Of a DNA stretch of 40,672 nt, positions 9,492 through 21,035 are shown in pieces. Position 1 is the stretch's first letter; each line of letters starts with the position of its first letter. Source of the stretch: Ascoidea tarda (nom. inval.) (lineage: Eukaryota; Ascomycota; Saccharomycetes; Ascoideales; Ascoideaceae); NCBI GenBank assembly GCA_030560485.1, contig JAKTTS010000079.1:1-40672 (forward strand), given 5' to 3'. Position numbers and translations under genes: made by a program. The notes beneath the pieces are model-generated. The model was not told the origin of the DNA and made no database searches. It saw nothing but the letters and a program-made list of their open reading frames with translations.

Positions 9492-9689
9492 ATTATGATG
9501 CTAATATTTACTATGTTCCACTTCACCACTAAATAAAAAATCTATATGCACAAATTAGGATTTTCTCTTGAAATTATCAATAAATTAATCTCCTTTTCAA
9601 TCAAAATCTCCCTTCAATAACTTGATACACTTCAGGCAAAAAAAACAAAAAAATCAGTAATACAAATCAAATTAGACAATAACAACCTT

Positions 9690-11699
9690 TTATGTTGTAA
9701 GTGTGTTGCTTTTTACCAATCTATATAATTCAAAACATGCAGCAGGAGTAATTCCTTGTATTCTTCTCGCCTGACCTAGTGTCTGTGGTTGTACTTTATT
9801 TAGCAACCCAATAACCTCATTACTCAAACAATTTGTAAATGCCTCATAATCAAAATTTATAGGCAACGATAACCCTTCTTCGTTCTCAAAAGCTTTGATA
9901 AATTTCTGTTCTTGCTTCAAGTAAGGTAAATATTTCGACTCGGATTGAATATTAATTAGAATTCGTTCTGCTGGTATTTCATCTTGCTTTAGTAAATTTT
10001 TCGAAATCAAAATTGAAATTAGTTCGTCAAACTCAATAGAAAACCGCAAAATATCATAAGCCGTTCTTTTTGTCCCATCATTTGAAACTTTTATACTCAA
10101 AAATTTAGACCAATCATGAGCAGAGTAATAAATCTTCTTTAAAACATCAACGAACTCTTTCTTCAAAATCCGATCCTTTGAAAATTGATTCCATCGTCTT
10201 TCAGAAACGACACCCTTTTTGTATCCCATTTCGGTTAATCGCTGATGGGAATTGTCTGCTCGAATTGAAATTCGAAACTCAGATCTTGCTGTAAACATTC
10301 TATAAGGCTCACTCACACCCTTAGTAATTAAATCATCGATAAGCACTCCAATAAATGCTTTTGATCTTTTAAGAATCAATGCTTCCTTATTTTGAAATGC
10401 TAATCCAGCATTGATACCTGCAATGCATCCTTGTGCTGCTGCTTCCTCATACCCAGTTGTCCCATTAATTTGCCCAGCCAAATACAATCCATCCACCAAC
10501 TTTGTTTCCAATGTAGATTTTAAATCTCTAGGGTCAACATAATCATATTCCACACCATAAGCTGGCTGAACCATCTCGACATTTTCTAGCCCCGCAATCA
10601 TTCGTAAAAAATTCAATTGAATATCTTCTGGTAAAGAATTTGAGATTCCATTTGGATAAATTAAATCAGAATTAATTCCTTCAGGCTCTAACCATATTTT
10701 ATGAGAATTCACTTCGGAAAATCTTTTAATCTTGGCTTCTAACGATGGGCAATAACGAGGCCCCTTAACCGTTTCCTTTATATGAACTGATTTATCGAAA
10801 TTTGATCGAATGTATTCATGAACTTCAGTATTGGTCCTGGTCCCATAGCAAAGTAATTGGTTTTCTTGTCCAATTGGTATCATATCGCTCATAAATGAAA
10901 TCGGGAATGCTGGATTATCTGGTTTTTGAACCTCTAAATTTTCAAAGTTTATAGATTTCTTAGATAGTCTTGCTGGTGTGCCAGTTTTCAATCTTCCTAA
11001 TTGAAATCCAGATTCCTTCAAAGATTTAGATAATCCGGTTGTTGCCTTATCGCCCATTCTACCAAATGCTGGAATAGTTTTTAATCCTATGTGCAATTCA
11101 GCAGATAGAAATGTGCCAGTGGTAATTACGATTTTGTCAGTTTTAATCAATTGCCCATTCTCTAAAATTAAACCTCGAATTATTCCAGAGTTTTTCCCAT
11201 CTGCAGATTTCTCAATTATTATATCTTCAGCACTTCCCTCTAATAAATTCAAGTTTTCATAATCTTTCAATATTGATTTCATGCTCAGCAAATATATATC
11301 TCGGTCAATTTGAACTCTAGGGCCCCACACAGCAGAACCCTTTGATCTATTTAAAATTTTAAAATGTATCCCGGCTTTGTCAGCTACTTTAGCAATCAAT
11401 CCATCCAATGCATCTACTTCTGTCACCAAGGTTCCCTTTCCAACCCCTCCAATCGATGGGTTGCAAGAACAAGTTCCAATTTTATCAATAGTAGTGGTTA
11501 TCAAACATGTCTGTGCACCACTTCGGGCCGATGATGCAGCTGCCTCACATCCAGCATGCCCACCTCCAATAACTACAACGGGATAAAATATGGAGTTATT
11601 TAGTTGAGTCTTTAAATCTGAATTTAAATAGATATTTCTCGCAACCTGAGTTGGTAAAAACCTTGAAAATTCAAAACAAGATCTTGCCTTGCAAAACAT
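9690..11699 (-). CDS. MTO1: Mto1, mitochondrial tRNA uridine-34 modification enzyme (MnmG/GidA family)
   Basis: 669 aa, close to S. cerevisiae Mto1. After an Arg-rich, Ser-containing N-terminal leader comes the FAD-binding [10 protein letters not shown] (residues 45-54), then [36 protein letters not shown], the second dinucleotide-linked motif [21 protein letters not shown] and the C-terminal [13 protein letters not shown]. The family, with Mss1/MnmE, installs the 5-carboxymethylaminomethyl-type group on the wobble uridine of mitochondrial tRNAs. The start is the ATG at 11699. A TCACGTGA box lies 164 bp upstream. Confidence 0.96.
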   Translation of the reverse strand: MFCKARSCFEFSRFLPTQVARNIYLNSDLKTQLNNSIFYPVVVIGGGHAGCEAAASSARSGAQTCLITTTIDKIGTCSCNPSIGGVGKGTLVTEVDALDGLIAKVADKAGIHFKILNRSKGSAVWGPRVQIDRDIYLLSMKSILKDYENLNLLEGSAEDIIIEKSADGKNSGIIRGLILENGQLIKTDKIVITTGTFLSAELHIGLKTIPAFGRMGDKATTGLSKSLKESGFQLGRLKTGTPARLSKKSINFENLEVQKPDNPAFPISFMSDMIPIGQENQLLCYGTRTNTEVHEYIRSNFDKSVHIKETVKGPRYCPSLEAKIKRFSEVNSHKIWLEPEGINSDLIYPNGISNSLPEDIQLNFLRMIAGLENVEMVQPAYGVEYDYVDPRDLKSTLETKLVDGLYLAGQINGTTGYEEAAAQGCIAGINAGLAFQNKEALILKRSKAFIGVLIDDLITKGVSEPYRMFTARSEFRISIRADNSHQRLTEMGYKKGVVSERRWNQFSKDRILKKEFVDVLKKIYYSAHDWSKFLSIKVSNDGTKRTAYDILRFSIEFDELISILISKNLLKQDEIPAERILINIQSESKYLPYLKQEQKFIKAFENEEGLSLPINFDYEAFTNCLSNEVIGLLNKVQPQTLGQARRIQGITPAACFELYRLVKSNTLTT

Positions 11700-11862
11700 A
11701 AATCTGTTTTTATTTAAACAAGCAATAAGGTTGAACAGAAAATTAATTTAAAACAATTATATTCAAGGCTTTTTTCAATTAACTCTTTAAAAGAATAAAT
11801 GGGAATTTTTGGGTGCTCATCTTTTCATCAAATAAATTTTTTTTTGTAAATTTTGACATGTA

Positions 11863-11870
11863 TCACGTGA
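11863..11870. promoter_or_regulatory. CACGTG box upstream of MTO1
   Basis: TCACGTGA palindrome, the consensus for Cbf1-type bHLH factors, about 165 bp upstream of the MTO1 ATG. Confidence 0.5.
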
Positions 11871-12260
11871 AATTCGAACCTTAACTTAAAAGCAGAAACA
11901 GACTCATTAATTTTTATCATATTATATTGTATATTATATTGTATTAGATTATCTTTAGCCAAATTGAGTGGATAAAATATTCGCAAATATTTAGATCTAG
12001 ACAAAATAACATTAATTATAAAAAAAATATGTATTTTTTTGTAAAACCATTAATACGAATTTATATTTTCCTATGTATAAAAACAATATCAAAGGGTAAC
12101 TTTTAATATTAAACCTCTCTAAAAGAGTTGCTAAACAACATTTTTAATAATTATATTGCAGCACCGATAAACTGAGATTAATATAGTCACTGATTAGTTT
12201 ATTGGTTTATTACCTATCCACCACAAGATAACAAAAATAAAACAACCCTATATCAAAAAA

Positions 12261-12302
12261 TAAATACCAAAAACTAAATACCAAACAATAAATACCAAAT
12301 AA
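12261..12302. repeat. 14-bp tandem repeat, three imperfect copies
   Basis: Units at 12261-12274, 12275-12288 and 12289-12302 all begin TAAATACCAAA and differ in the last few bases. The unit is twice seven, in line with other heptamer arrays in the window. Confidence 0.8.
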
Positions 12303-12425
12303 AAGCAAAACTGTAAAAAGTTAAAAAAAGAATATTCACGAATAGAGAAACCAAAGAAAAATAAACCAGTGGGAAAATAATAAAAAAATAGAAAAATAAA
12401 AAAAGCATTGATTGAAAAACATTTA

Positions 12426-13796
12426 TTAAAAGACACAGTTGGAATTGTATTTTCTATCAGTGAATGGTTGAGGAAATAAACCATATTTTACCAAGTCTTG
12501 CATGCTCCACTGAACTGAGCTGTCCGTTTTCCAGTTCCAAAATACCCAGCCATAACCACCATATTCGAAAGCATCTAATTGATTTTCAATAAGCTTTCTA
12601 GTTTTTATTTTCATATCATCAGTCCAATAATAATATTCTTGGTTGTACAATGAGTTTTCATTGGTGTCCCAAGCAGCAGTAAACTCACCAGCAACATATT
12701 TGTGTGTAGTGACTTTTTTCAAATCATTCCCCCAAGAACAGATTTTATTTAGTTTTTCATTGTAGGACATTGTTTTATAAATATCATCAAATAATAGATA
12801 AAAATGACTGTCAAAAACAATATTAGTGTAGAATATCTCATCATCCATAAAATTATTCCAAAACCCTAAGTACTTATAAGCATCATGTAATATTATGTTA
12901 TTAATACCATCCGTTTTGCTTCTTAAGATTCCATAAACATCACTGTAAAAAGCTTTAAGGTGCTCTTCGCTCATAGATTGCTCAGAAATTATTGGTTCAT
13001 TCAACAACTCAATACCAGCAACAACATCGCTATAAGCATGGCTGCCATATTTCTCAAATATTCGTTTTAGAATTAATTTTGAAGTGTTTGTGTTGTTTCT
13101 AGTCGAAAACTCGTAAAGGTCAGCACAACCTGAGTTATCAAAACCATTTTGCGACCCTGGTGCACCATGAAAATCTATCCAAGCTTTCAATCCATAAGTT
13201 CTTGACCATGATAGTGCTTTTTCAAGATAAATTTCCTGGCTGCCTTTGTAATAAGGGTCATTTCCCAACTTTTCAAATGCCCAATATCCAATTGGAATAC
13301 GAACAAGATTAACGCCATATTCCTTCATTTGTCTAAAATCATCTTCAGTTATGAATGTTGCATAATGAGCCTCAAGAAGTTCACCACAACTAGTCTGACC
13401 TAATTCTTGACAAAAATGAAACTCATCTCTAGGTATACTGTATGGAAAATTATTGCTTGAGAAAAGTCGTGTATTTATGAATTTCTCCACAAGTAACCAA
13501 CCTCCAATATTAACACCTCGTATTGGGTTGTCTTTGGAATAATCATACACTTCATTGTCAATAGTATTAAAATTACCAGAATTACCAAAGCTATCAAAGT
13601 TATCGAAGTTATTGAAGTTATCATAATTATCCTGGTAATATTGATAAGAGATATTATGCTCGTTATTTTCTTTTGTTGAATTTACTCGAAATTGCTGACG
13701 TACTTCTCTTTTCATATTTTGTAAATATATTGGAGCAGAAACAGCTGCATTAAAGAAAAGTAGAAACTTGAGTAATCGTTGCTTTATGTTAATCAT
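12426..13796 (-). CDS. EXG1: Secreted exo-1,3-beta-glucanase (GH5 family)
   Basis: The first ATG is at 13796, giving 456 aa; the frame runs to 13823 only through a TTG. A signal peptide covers about residues 1-21 (ending FFNAAVSA) and is followed by a Lys-Arg site (29-30) suited to Kex2. A long Asn/Asp/Phe-rich segment (about 40-85) comes before the catalytic domain, which starts at RGVNIGGWLLVEKFI. GH5 hallmarks are VNLVRIPIGYWAF, AWIDFHGAPGSQNGFDNSG, LLNEP with the acid/base Glu267 and VAGEF with the nucleophile Glu371. The C-terminal NSNC resembles Exg1. Such enzymes trim cell-wall beta-1,3-glucan. A paralogue such as Spr1 is an alternative. A TATATAAATA box lies about 60 bp upstream. Confidence 0.92.
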   Translation of the reverse strand: MINIKQRLLKFLLFFNAAVSAPIYLQNMKREVRQQFRVNSTKENNEHNISYQYYQDNYDNFNNFDNFDSFGNSGNFNTIDNEVYDYSKDNPIRGVNIGGWLLVEKFINTRLFSSNNFPYSIPRDEFHFCQELGQTSCGELLEAHYATFITEDDFRQMKEYGVNLVRIPIGYWAFEKLGNDPYYKGSQEIYLEKALSWSRTYGLKAWIDFHGAPGSQNGFDNSGCADLYEFSTRNNTNTSKLILKRIFEKYGSHAYSDVVAGIELLNEPIISEQSMSEEHLKAFYSDVYGILRSKTDGINNIILHDAYKYLGFWNNFMDDEIFYTNIVFDSHFYLLFDDIYKTMSYNEKLNKICSWGNDLKKVTTHKYVAGEFTAAWDTNENSLYNQEYYYWTDDMKIKTRKLIENQLDAFEYGGYGWVFWNWKTDSSVQWSMQDLVKYGLFPQPFTDRKYNSNCVF

Positions 13797-14445
13797 ATTA
13801 TGTTTGAATTTCTCAAAAAGCAAAGATATTTTGATTTCCTAAGATTCTGATACATATTTATATAAACCTCAATTATATCTCCTTTTTTTTCTTCGATAAT
13901 TACACCAGTTGCAATCACAAAACTAGAACCACAAATCATTGATTAATCTAGTACACAAATAGTAGTAAACGCTTTTCAGATTAAACATTTAGGATGATGG
14001 CTCCAGCATTCAATAGAAATATTTTCCTGGCTTATATTGGTTTGGGACCATTTCTTCACACCCAATGATGTATTCTTTTTTTAACGAATTTGATTTCTTA
14101 ACGCATTTGGTAAAATAATAATAGATCAATTGCACCAAATCCAGGAAAATCATTTAGAATAGCTGTTATTCATCGACAATCCAAACTCTCTAATCGAAGC
14201 CAGCAATTTCAATAGATATTTTTTCATGGCGACAATTATCAGCAAATTAGTTCTGTTGAAACTCTGTGTTCTATGGTAAAATACTTGCAATGCATTCGGT
14301 TTGTTGATACGATGACACACAATGACTTGGAGTTTCCATCTTCAAATCTACACTAAAATCGGCTTTTTCTGTATTACTGAAATATCTACAATTATAGAAA
14401 TTGAGTAATATATAGTGTTTTCAATGTTAAATAGTTGTTTCAATA
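13797..14445. promoter_or_regulatory. EXG1 upstream / PAN2 downstream region
   Basis: 649 bp. A TATATAAATA box for EXG1 lies at 13855-13864 (-). The middle holds two imperfect copies of a ~35-bp element (about 14003-14036 and 14200-14235, both CCAGCA..TTCAATAGA..ATTTT) and a 24-codon ORF at 13994-14068 that I do not call. Nothing else recognised. Confidence 0.45.
13855..13864 (-). promoter_or_regulatory. EXG1: TATA box of EXG1
   Basis: TATATAAATA on the minus strand about 60 bp upstream of the EXG1 ATG at 13796. Confidence 0.5.
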
Positions 14446-17400
14446 CTACAGAGCTTTTTCTGGTGGCTTAAATCTCAACCGTTGACCTTCATGATATATA
14501 TTATTGAGTGTATTTTCAAACTCCCCTATGGCTTTTAACTCCAAATATTTTTTGTACAACTTTAAAGCTGTTAACGCATCCTCTATTGAATCATGGTTTC
14601 CTAGTTGAACGTCCTGTTTCAAAACAAAATACGATAAAAACTTCAAAGACAACTTTCGTTTCTGGTCAGGCTTAAAGTATAGCTCAATAGTATCTCTTAC
14701 CTGTTCTTTTGGAACTTGAATGTTTATAATCCTGAAATCATTTGTTAGCCCATGGCCAATAAAAACACATCCGAGTTGGAGTAAAAGCCAAAGTTTTCTG
14801 TAAGCAACTTCAAGATAAACTAGTGATCGTTTACTGGTGGCAGGATCTAGATCCCCAGGTTCAATCCCAGAAAAAGACGTTAGATAATCGGCAATTGTTG
14901 ACCGTATAATTATATAGTCATCAATAAACGGAACACCCTGCTTTGGCCCATTGTCTCCCCTAAGAACAGATACCCTGGCAAGTGATTGCTTTTGAGGTTT
15001 GATCAATGATCTTGTTCCATCACTCCTTAATTCCACTTCTTCACGTTCTAAAAGAACAAATTCTGCATCAATTGCAACCAATGAGCCGGGATTTGGAGCC
15101 TCTTCGCTAGTTAGTAATTCATACTCAATTATCTTTCCTTCTCTAGTACCCTGAGCAAAAAAATCGCGATACAATATTTCATCATCAAGTCTAGTATCAA
15201 AATTGCTCTTGAATTCATTTGAAGCCTTGTTACTTTGATATATTAATATTAATGGAGTCTTCCACCAATAAGTAATATTGAATACTTCTTCTTCAGGAAT
15301 AGGCATGATAAGAAAATCATTAAATAAATACCATTTATATAGTTTTTGTATATCCGCATAGTCAGCACAGGGTTCTTTATTCTCATCATAAATTTTAACA
15401 AAAGAAACTAGATGTGAGCTTTCTTCTGAATTTCCAGCGATTTCTGCAACATATCCCATCAACTCGTACTTTACAACCTCATTATTGTGATTTTTTCTAT
15501 TTTTCGTAGAAGTATTGGATATTGAGCTCAAAGAACTACTGCTTTCATCTAAAGATTCGGGTCTTTGTTTATTGTTTATATTAAAATCTGAATAGCTCGG
15601 CTTTAATATAGGCCTTTGAGATGAATTAGATAATTTTGCATAAAATTCATCACTTAACCAATGTCTTCGAGTGTGAGTATTAGCATAACTTTTTTTAGAA
15701 ATGTTACGGCGAATCTGGCCCCACTCATCTTTTGTAAAATTTAAGTTTAATGATAATACCTTGGGCAAATTCCTTACTACTCTTGTTGTCTCCATAGTTT
15801 GATATTTATGACACTTATCGCACCAACCTCTTGTAGCAGATACTCTGTTCATAGAAGATTCAATATAAGACAAGATTGTTTGTGGAATATTATTGTACCT
15901 TTTATTTATAGAATTTGAAAAAAAGGAACCCATCTCTCCATACCTTTGAACAATACCTGCAGTTGAAGAAAAGACATCTAGCGTATAAATGATTTCATAC
16001 TTTTGTTTTGAAAATTTACAGGCACTTATTTGAACAACTGTTTCGAGATCTAATCCACAAATTTCATCTATTTTAGTGAAAATTGCTTTATTACTTTTAA
16101 ACATTTTTTTAGATTTCAATGGTTTTTTCAAAAAATTTTCATTGTCGTCTTTTTCTTTGAGGCTTATTAATCCGGTATCAGGATTGGAACAGGGAGGGGT
16201 TAAAGAATCAGCGTCATTGTTATTGGTTTCAGTGTTTAGCAATAAACTTTGATTATCAAAACTTATATTTTCATTCAATTTCAAATTGGACTTATTAATA
16301 AATTCTATTTGTTTTTGCTCGTCATATGATAATCTATCTAAAAAAAATCTGTTGAATGATTGAATAATATTTTTGAGATACTCCTCTGTTGGTTCATTTT
16401 CATTTATATTCTTCATTTTTAAATTTTCTGAAAAATTTAGCAAGCCTAAGGCAAATGCCTGAGGATTAGAGGACATTATAATTTGAAAATTCGTCGGTCT
16501 GCAATGTTTGCCTTTTGCTTTAACCATCATATCTAATAAAAACCCAAATTCAATCAATATCGAACTAATATGATCAGAAGAGTACGTCCTGTTGTTCTTA
16601 ACATCTAATTCTAAATTTAAGAAATCTTCTCGAAGATTTTCAACTGAAAAGTTAAAAAGTTCCAGAATAAATCTATAAACTTGTAATAAAGAATTCATAT
16701 ACGAGTTTTCAATATGAGTCTCCAAGCCAGAATATTTTTTTGACTTATTATAAAATTCAAAATTAAAATCATTAATACCAAATTTCGAATATAAAATTTC
16801 AAGTTTTTGAAAAGCTCTAGGAATCTTGTTTGGGTATTCTTTTGATGGTTCAAGTTGAAAAATTTTTTGTTTTATGGATATTTCATCATCATCATAATCT
16901 GAATCTGAATCATTATCTGAATTAATATTGAGATTCTTTAAGCTTTCATTATTTTCATCAATAAAATCATGAACATTATGGCGGTTATTTGGTTTTATTG
17001 TTTTCTGAGAAATAAATTTGGGAATAGATAAGCCCGATTTTTTATTTTTGTCAACTGATTGATATTTTTGATATAAGTTTCTTCTTCCATATTTAGATTT
17101 ATCATAATTTGAATAAATTATTCCATCGACTTTTTTTGATTTTATTAATAATTCATTGTCTATTTTTTTGGGAATTTTTGAGTTTTTTGCAGGAAAAACC
17201 AAATCTGATTTCCATGCACTTAATAAAATATCTTTATAGTAAGGCATACCAACCAGACTTAGGGGCTTTGAGTAATCATCAATATGAAATGACTGTTTAG
17301 CCGTGTAATTGAAATCTGGAATTGTGGGGTATTGTAAGCTAACCGAATTATTGCACATTGAAGAATGATCTAGATTAATTGACCATAGATGTAAAGAATT

Positions 17401-18620
17401 TAGATTGTCACAAAATGCTAAATAATTTCCAGATGTTGAGAGATCCATGTTATTCAAATAAACTCCGGTAGAAACCTGGTACATTGAAAAATTAGCTTGA
17501 TTAAACATATCAACAAATTGGACCTGACCGGATGGAGAAGATATTGCAATAGTGTTGGATAATTTGTGATGTAATCTTAAAAATGAAGGACCAGCTTGAA
17601 AAGATAAAGGTGGTAAAGATTTTAGCATTCTTAGATCATAAACATTAATTATTGGATCAATCAAAGTTGAAGAGTGTCTTTTGGAGGTTCCGGAAGTAAC
17701 TAGAAGGTTGTTTTTCAAATCTATATCAGCAAATGTACTAGAGTGACATTGAAGACTTTTAACAATTAAGTTTTTTTTCGAATTTAGATCCATTATGTCC
17801 AATTCACCATTAGATTTGCCGATTGTGATTAAATTATTATTTGAATTCAAAAAAGATACTCTTTGATTATAAGGAATTTTGGAAATGACTTTTTGATAAT
17901 TTATATCAAATTTTAATAAGGAATTCGAAGGTAAGTCGCCAGCAATTAGAATTTGATTTTGATTTTTGCTATTTATAAAAGTCATTGATTTCATATTTTT
18001 GAAATCACTAAAACTATCGTAATTTTTAACTAAATTCTCAGATTTTAAAAGATTGGGTTCATTACTAGAGTCAAAATCATCAAAATCAATAAAATTATCG
18101 TTGCTGTCAAATAAATTAAAACCATTGTCGTTGATACTACTGACACCGAGGTTGTTATTATTGTTGATGCCATTAAGAAGACTAAAACTATTGATATTGC
18201 TAGCACTATTTTTGTTGATATTACTGGTATGATAAAATTTGGGAACACCTCCAGCGTTCGTGAATTTCAAAGCATCAGAAGATAGGGATAGTAATCCATT
18301 GGAATTTGAATGATTCAAAAATTTCAAGACCGGGTTTTTATGAGATGAAGCTTGAAATCCAGTGTAAAAGGATAAATCATTTCCATTGTATGAAGAAACA
18401 AAACCTTTAGAGTCACCCACCCAGATTAATTCATGGGTGTCATCAAATTTCAAAGCAGTAGCTACACGAGGCCTATAATAGTTCTCCTTTCCAGGAGTTC
18501 TTATATGCTGAACATTAACCTTGGGGCAAAAGCAGAAGAAATTATTAGTACATTGCAACGAGCAAGTGGATGTGAGTCAACACCAGTAAAATGAGAACAT
18601 ACTTCGTGCCAACCCTCCAT
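14446..18620 (-). CDS. PAN2: Pan2, catalytic subunit of the Pan2-Pan3 poly(A) nuclease, with mini first exon
   Basis: Exon 1 is 18620-18603 (18 nt, MEGWHE) and exon 2 is 18519-14446; together they give 1363 aa. The long frame lacks an ATG: it opens at a TTG just inside a stop, and its first internal Met lies inside the beta-propeller. An intron at 18602-18520 (GTATGT donor, TACTAAT at 18550-18544, CCAAG acceptor) joins MEGWHE to VNVQHI in frame, matching the MEGW-type start I recall from other fungal Pan2 proteins. Domains: WD40 propeller, a ubiquitin-protease-like region lacking the catalytic triad in this family (YMNSLLQVYRF, CDKCHKYQT), and the C-terminal DEDD exonuclease with AIDAEFVLL, GHGLTNDFRI and HDSIEDALTALKLY. 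Pan2 trims poly(A) tails in the cytoplasm. Confidence 0.93.
18520..18602 (-). other. PAN2: Intron in PAN2
   Basis: 83 nt, phase 0. Donor GTATGT begins at 18602, branch TACTAAT has its branch A at 18545, and the acceptor AAG ends at 18520, 25 nt beyond. A pyrimidine-rich tract (TTCTTCTGCTTTTGCCCC) precedes the acceptor. Confidence 0.85.
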
Positions 18621-18912
18621 AGTTGATGACCAATAAGCACTGAAGATCTGGGGATATTGACATTTATGAATCAATAGTGACTTTTGATAGCTCTTCATCA
18701 AGTGCAGCAAACTGTTGCTGATTATATCCACTTCCCAAATAGGCGCCGAAACCGTGCTCTGTCGTCAAAAACCCCGACGCCCGGCAAAAATTAAAAAAGA
18801 ATGCCAAAAAATGATATAGATTACAATCAAAAAAACAAAAAACAAAAAATAAAAAATAAAAAATAAAAAATGGTTAATATAACTATATAGTTAATGATAT
18901 TCTTTTTTTTTT
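18621..18912. other. PAN2 upstream / PTI1 downstream spacer
   Basis: 292 bp. Six heptamer units (two AAAAAAC, four AAAAAAT) at 18830-18871 lie next to the PTI1 3' end. A short G+C-richer patch at 18741-18785 is the likely PAN2 promoter core. Confidence 0.5.
18830..18871. repeat. (AAAAAAY)6 heptamer array
   Basis: Six perfect 7-bp units, AAAAAAC twice then AAAAAAT four times, in the PTI1 3' flank. Confidence 0.85.
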
Positions 18913-19366
18913 TTATAAATATTGATTTCTAATTTCCTTAAATGCAGCTAAGACATCGGGCTTCAAAGTGCCTAAGGCACTTTCTGGCAATTGCAAGACT
19001 TTTGCAATTAAATCCGCTTGATTTACATCGAGAGTTGATAGTTTTTCAATAGTTTTCTGAGGTAAATTAGCCCATTCTGGTTTCACAAATGGAGAAGAAG
19101 GGACTATAGAGGGACTAGAAAATTGCTGATTAGAAAATTGTTGATTAGAAAATTGTGGCGATGGAGGTTGTAGAATTGAAGAGCGTACTTTTGGAGGAAC
19201 TTGAGGTAAAAAGGGCTGCTGAGGCTGTGGCTGATGCATTTGACCCATCTGCTGGGGAATCTGCTGGGGAATCTGCTGGGGAATCTGCTGAGGCACCTGC
19301 TGTGGAAATTGTGAACTCATTTGCTGGTTCATTTGCTGATTCATCTGTTGGGGATAAAAGGATGTT

Positions 19367-19397
<31 letters not shown>

Positions 19398-20256
19398 CCT
19401 GTTGTTTCTGTTGTAATGTATTACTGGTTAAAACTGCAGCTTTTTCTATCGTGTCAGTATCAATTAAACCCATTAAAAATAGAGCTTGTGATATAGATAT
19501 AGTTAATTCAGAAGACAATTTAAGCAAATCAGAAGCAGCTTGAACATTTTGAGTAATCAATAAATTTTTCAAAAACGAGATCATTTGAATTACTTGAGGA
19601 GGTTTAGTTTTGGATAGATTCAAAGATATCTGATCATTTGGAGGAATTGTGAACACAGATTCATCAAACGAAGGTAAAACGTTAATGGCGTTTAATAGAT
19701 CAGCATTTGTTATTGATTTTACATTTTTGGGAATATTTGGAATAGTAGTGTTGGGGATGTTGGCATTGGAGATATTGGGAAAAGCAGAATTGTTAGAATT
19801 CATCAAGTTCACTGGGTTTAAAGGCAAACTGCTGTTTTGGAATTGCATTTGCTGATTTTGCATTTGACTATATGGAATATTCTCATCGTCTAACAACATT
19901 TCATTCGGGAAAGTAATATTGTCAGGCAAAAATCTTCTATCTAATTTCAAGGAGCTTTTTGGCTGGGCTGGTCCAAAAGTCCTCAAGCCCTCCTTGGATA
20001 ATTCTACTCTAAAGCTTTTACCTTTATATTTGATTTGAGATAGTAGTGTCAAAGCTTTTCTTGCATCGAATGAAGTTGAATATTCAATGAAGCAAAAACC
20101 TTTATTTTTGCCATGGTCCATTTTGATTCTCACATCAGTCACTTGGCCACTGCCCTTGACAATGCTTTTGATAACATTGACATCCCATTCGTAGGGTATC
20201 TGGCCAAGATATATCACACTAGATGAGTTGTTTGATGGTTTGCTTCGTCCCATCAT
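18913..20256 (-). CDS. PTI1: Pti1, CstF64-like subunit of the cleavage and polyadenylation factor
   Basis: 447 aa. An N-terminal RRM (about 15-90; VIYLGQIPYEWDVNVIKSIV, then NKGFCFIEY) is followed by the hinge/monkeytail-like region (LPSFDESVFTIPPNDQISLN, then LTISISQALFLMGLIDTDTI) and a C-terminal helical domain ending LKPDVLAAFKEIRNQYL. Pti1 is preferred over its relative Rna15 because EWDVNVIKSIVKGSGQV, the LPSF..P..ISLNLSK block and ITISxxQALxxMG follow Pti1 closely by eye. Pti1 acts in mRNA and snoRNA 3'-end formation. Between hinge and C-terminus is a Gln-rich stretch with IPQQ, NQQM and SNQQF repeats. The ATGs at 20256 and 20253 are adjacent; the first is used here. Two CACGTG boxes lie 88 and 142 bp upstream. 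Confidence 0.9.
19249..19284. repeat. PTI1: 12-bp coding minisatellite in PTI1
   Basis: Three exact tandem copies of CTGCTGGGGAAT (plus strand), with a diverged fourth at 19285. They encode IPQQ units in the Gln-rich linker. Confidence 0.85.
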
Positions 20257-20340
20257 TACTGATTACTACTATTTGGAGACACTGGCATCCTGGATCTCTG
20301 TGCAGTCGTTTTGTTCATCTTTTTTTGTCACTGAATATAT

Positions 20341-20352
20341 TATCACGTGATA
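20341..20352. promoter_or_regulatory. CACGTG palindrome upstream of PTI1
   Basis: TATCACGTGATA is a perfect 12-bp palindrome centred on the Cbf1-type core. A second box, GCACGTGATA, starts at 20396. Confidence 0.5.
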
Positions 20353-20395
20353 GCAGCTTCAGAAAGTGCGCGGTTTCAGAGCGGATACCTTTACG

Positions 20396-20405
20396 GCACG
20401 TGATA
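20396..20405. promoter_or_regulatory. Second CACGTG box upstream of PTI1
   Basis: GCACGTGATA about 55 bp beyond the first box and about 142 bp upstream of the PTI1 ATG. Confidence 0.45.
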
Positions 20406-21035
20406 CTGCGGTGGAAGTATGTGCACGGATGTTCTCCGCTGTGTACGGACGTCGCGTGGGTTTTGGGAATTTCCCGCCTTCTGCTGAGACATAAAGGGTG
20501 GTCTTAAAGGGTGGTAATAACCAGCTGTGCAAAAGTGATATGAATAGGTCGACAACAATTACTGATTTGATGGTTCTATGCACCAGGTTGTGATTTTTCC
20601 AGAGCATTCATGTTGTGTTGTTTCCTGTGGGCGATTGTTCAACCATGTTCAAAGAAAGGTGAAATGGCTTGGGTTGACAGTCAGAATCTTGCTTGGTTTC
20701 ACTCAATTTCACACTGCTCTACTTCTTAACCTCTTGGGGGTGGGGGAGTCTAATCTCTTGATTATTGTATTATTATTCGCCAATTGGATTTCAATCGAAA
20801 ACTGTTAGTGTGAAGAAACCTTCTAAAAACGATTTTACTTAAACACAGTTGGCTACCCTCTTTGCAGCACTTCTTCAACTGGTTCATCTTAATAATAATA
20901 TGCAATTACATTCCAAGTCTACTTCCTAAAAGCTAATTGGAAATCGCTAGCTGAACCTTGTTAGACTTCAAGATTTTGTCTATTTAGGAGTGGATCAACA
21001 TGTTTCTTTTGAACGATATCAAAATCCTTATTATT

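Larger units (their letters stand above)
11700..12425. promoter_or_regulatory. MTO1 upstream / EXG1 downstream region
   Basis: 726 bp, A+T rich. It holds a TCACGTGA palindrome (11863-11870) and, near the EXG1 stop, three imperfect 14-bp units (TAAATACCAAAAAC type) at 12261-12302. No gene seen. The 78-codon minus-strand ORF at 12248-12484 is A/T-rich by-product sequence overlapping the EXG1 3' end. Confidence 0.5.

Noticed and set aside
13797-13823. Longer N-terminus for the exoglucanase
   Set aside because: It begins at TTG. The ATG at 13796 directly precedes a good signal peptide.
18913-20256. RNA15 as identity of the RRM protein
   Set aside because: The EWDVNVIKSIVKGSGQV and LPSF...ISLNLSK blocks follow Pti1 rather than Rna15.
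20341-20352. Point centromere suggested by the TCACGTGA core
   Set aside because: No 80-bp A+T-rich CDEII-like spacer followed by a CDEIII-like TTCCGAA element. The box lies in a G+C-rich promoter island.
20223-20808. Small ORFs in the PTI1/PMA1 promoter island
   Set aside because: No similarity, mutually overlapping on opposite strands, and placed among promoter motifs.
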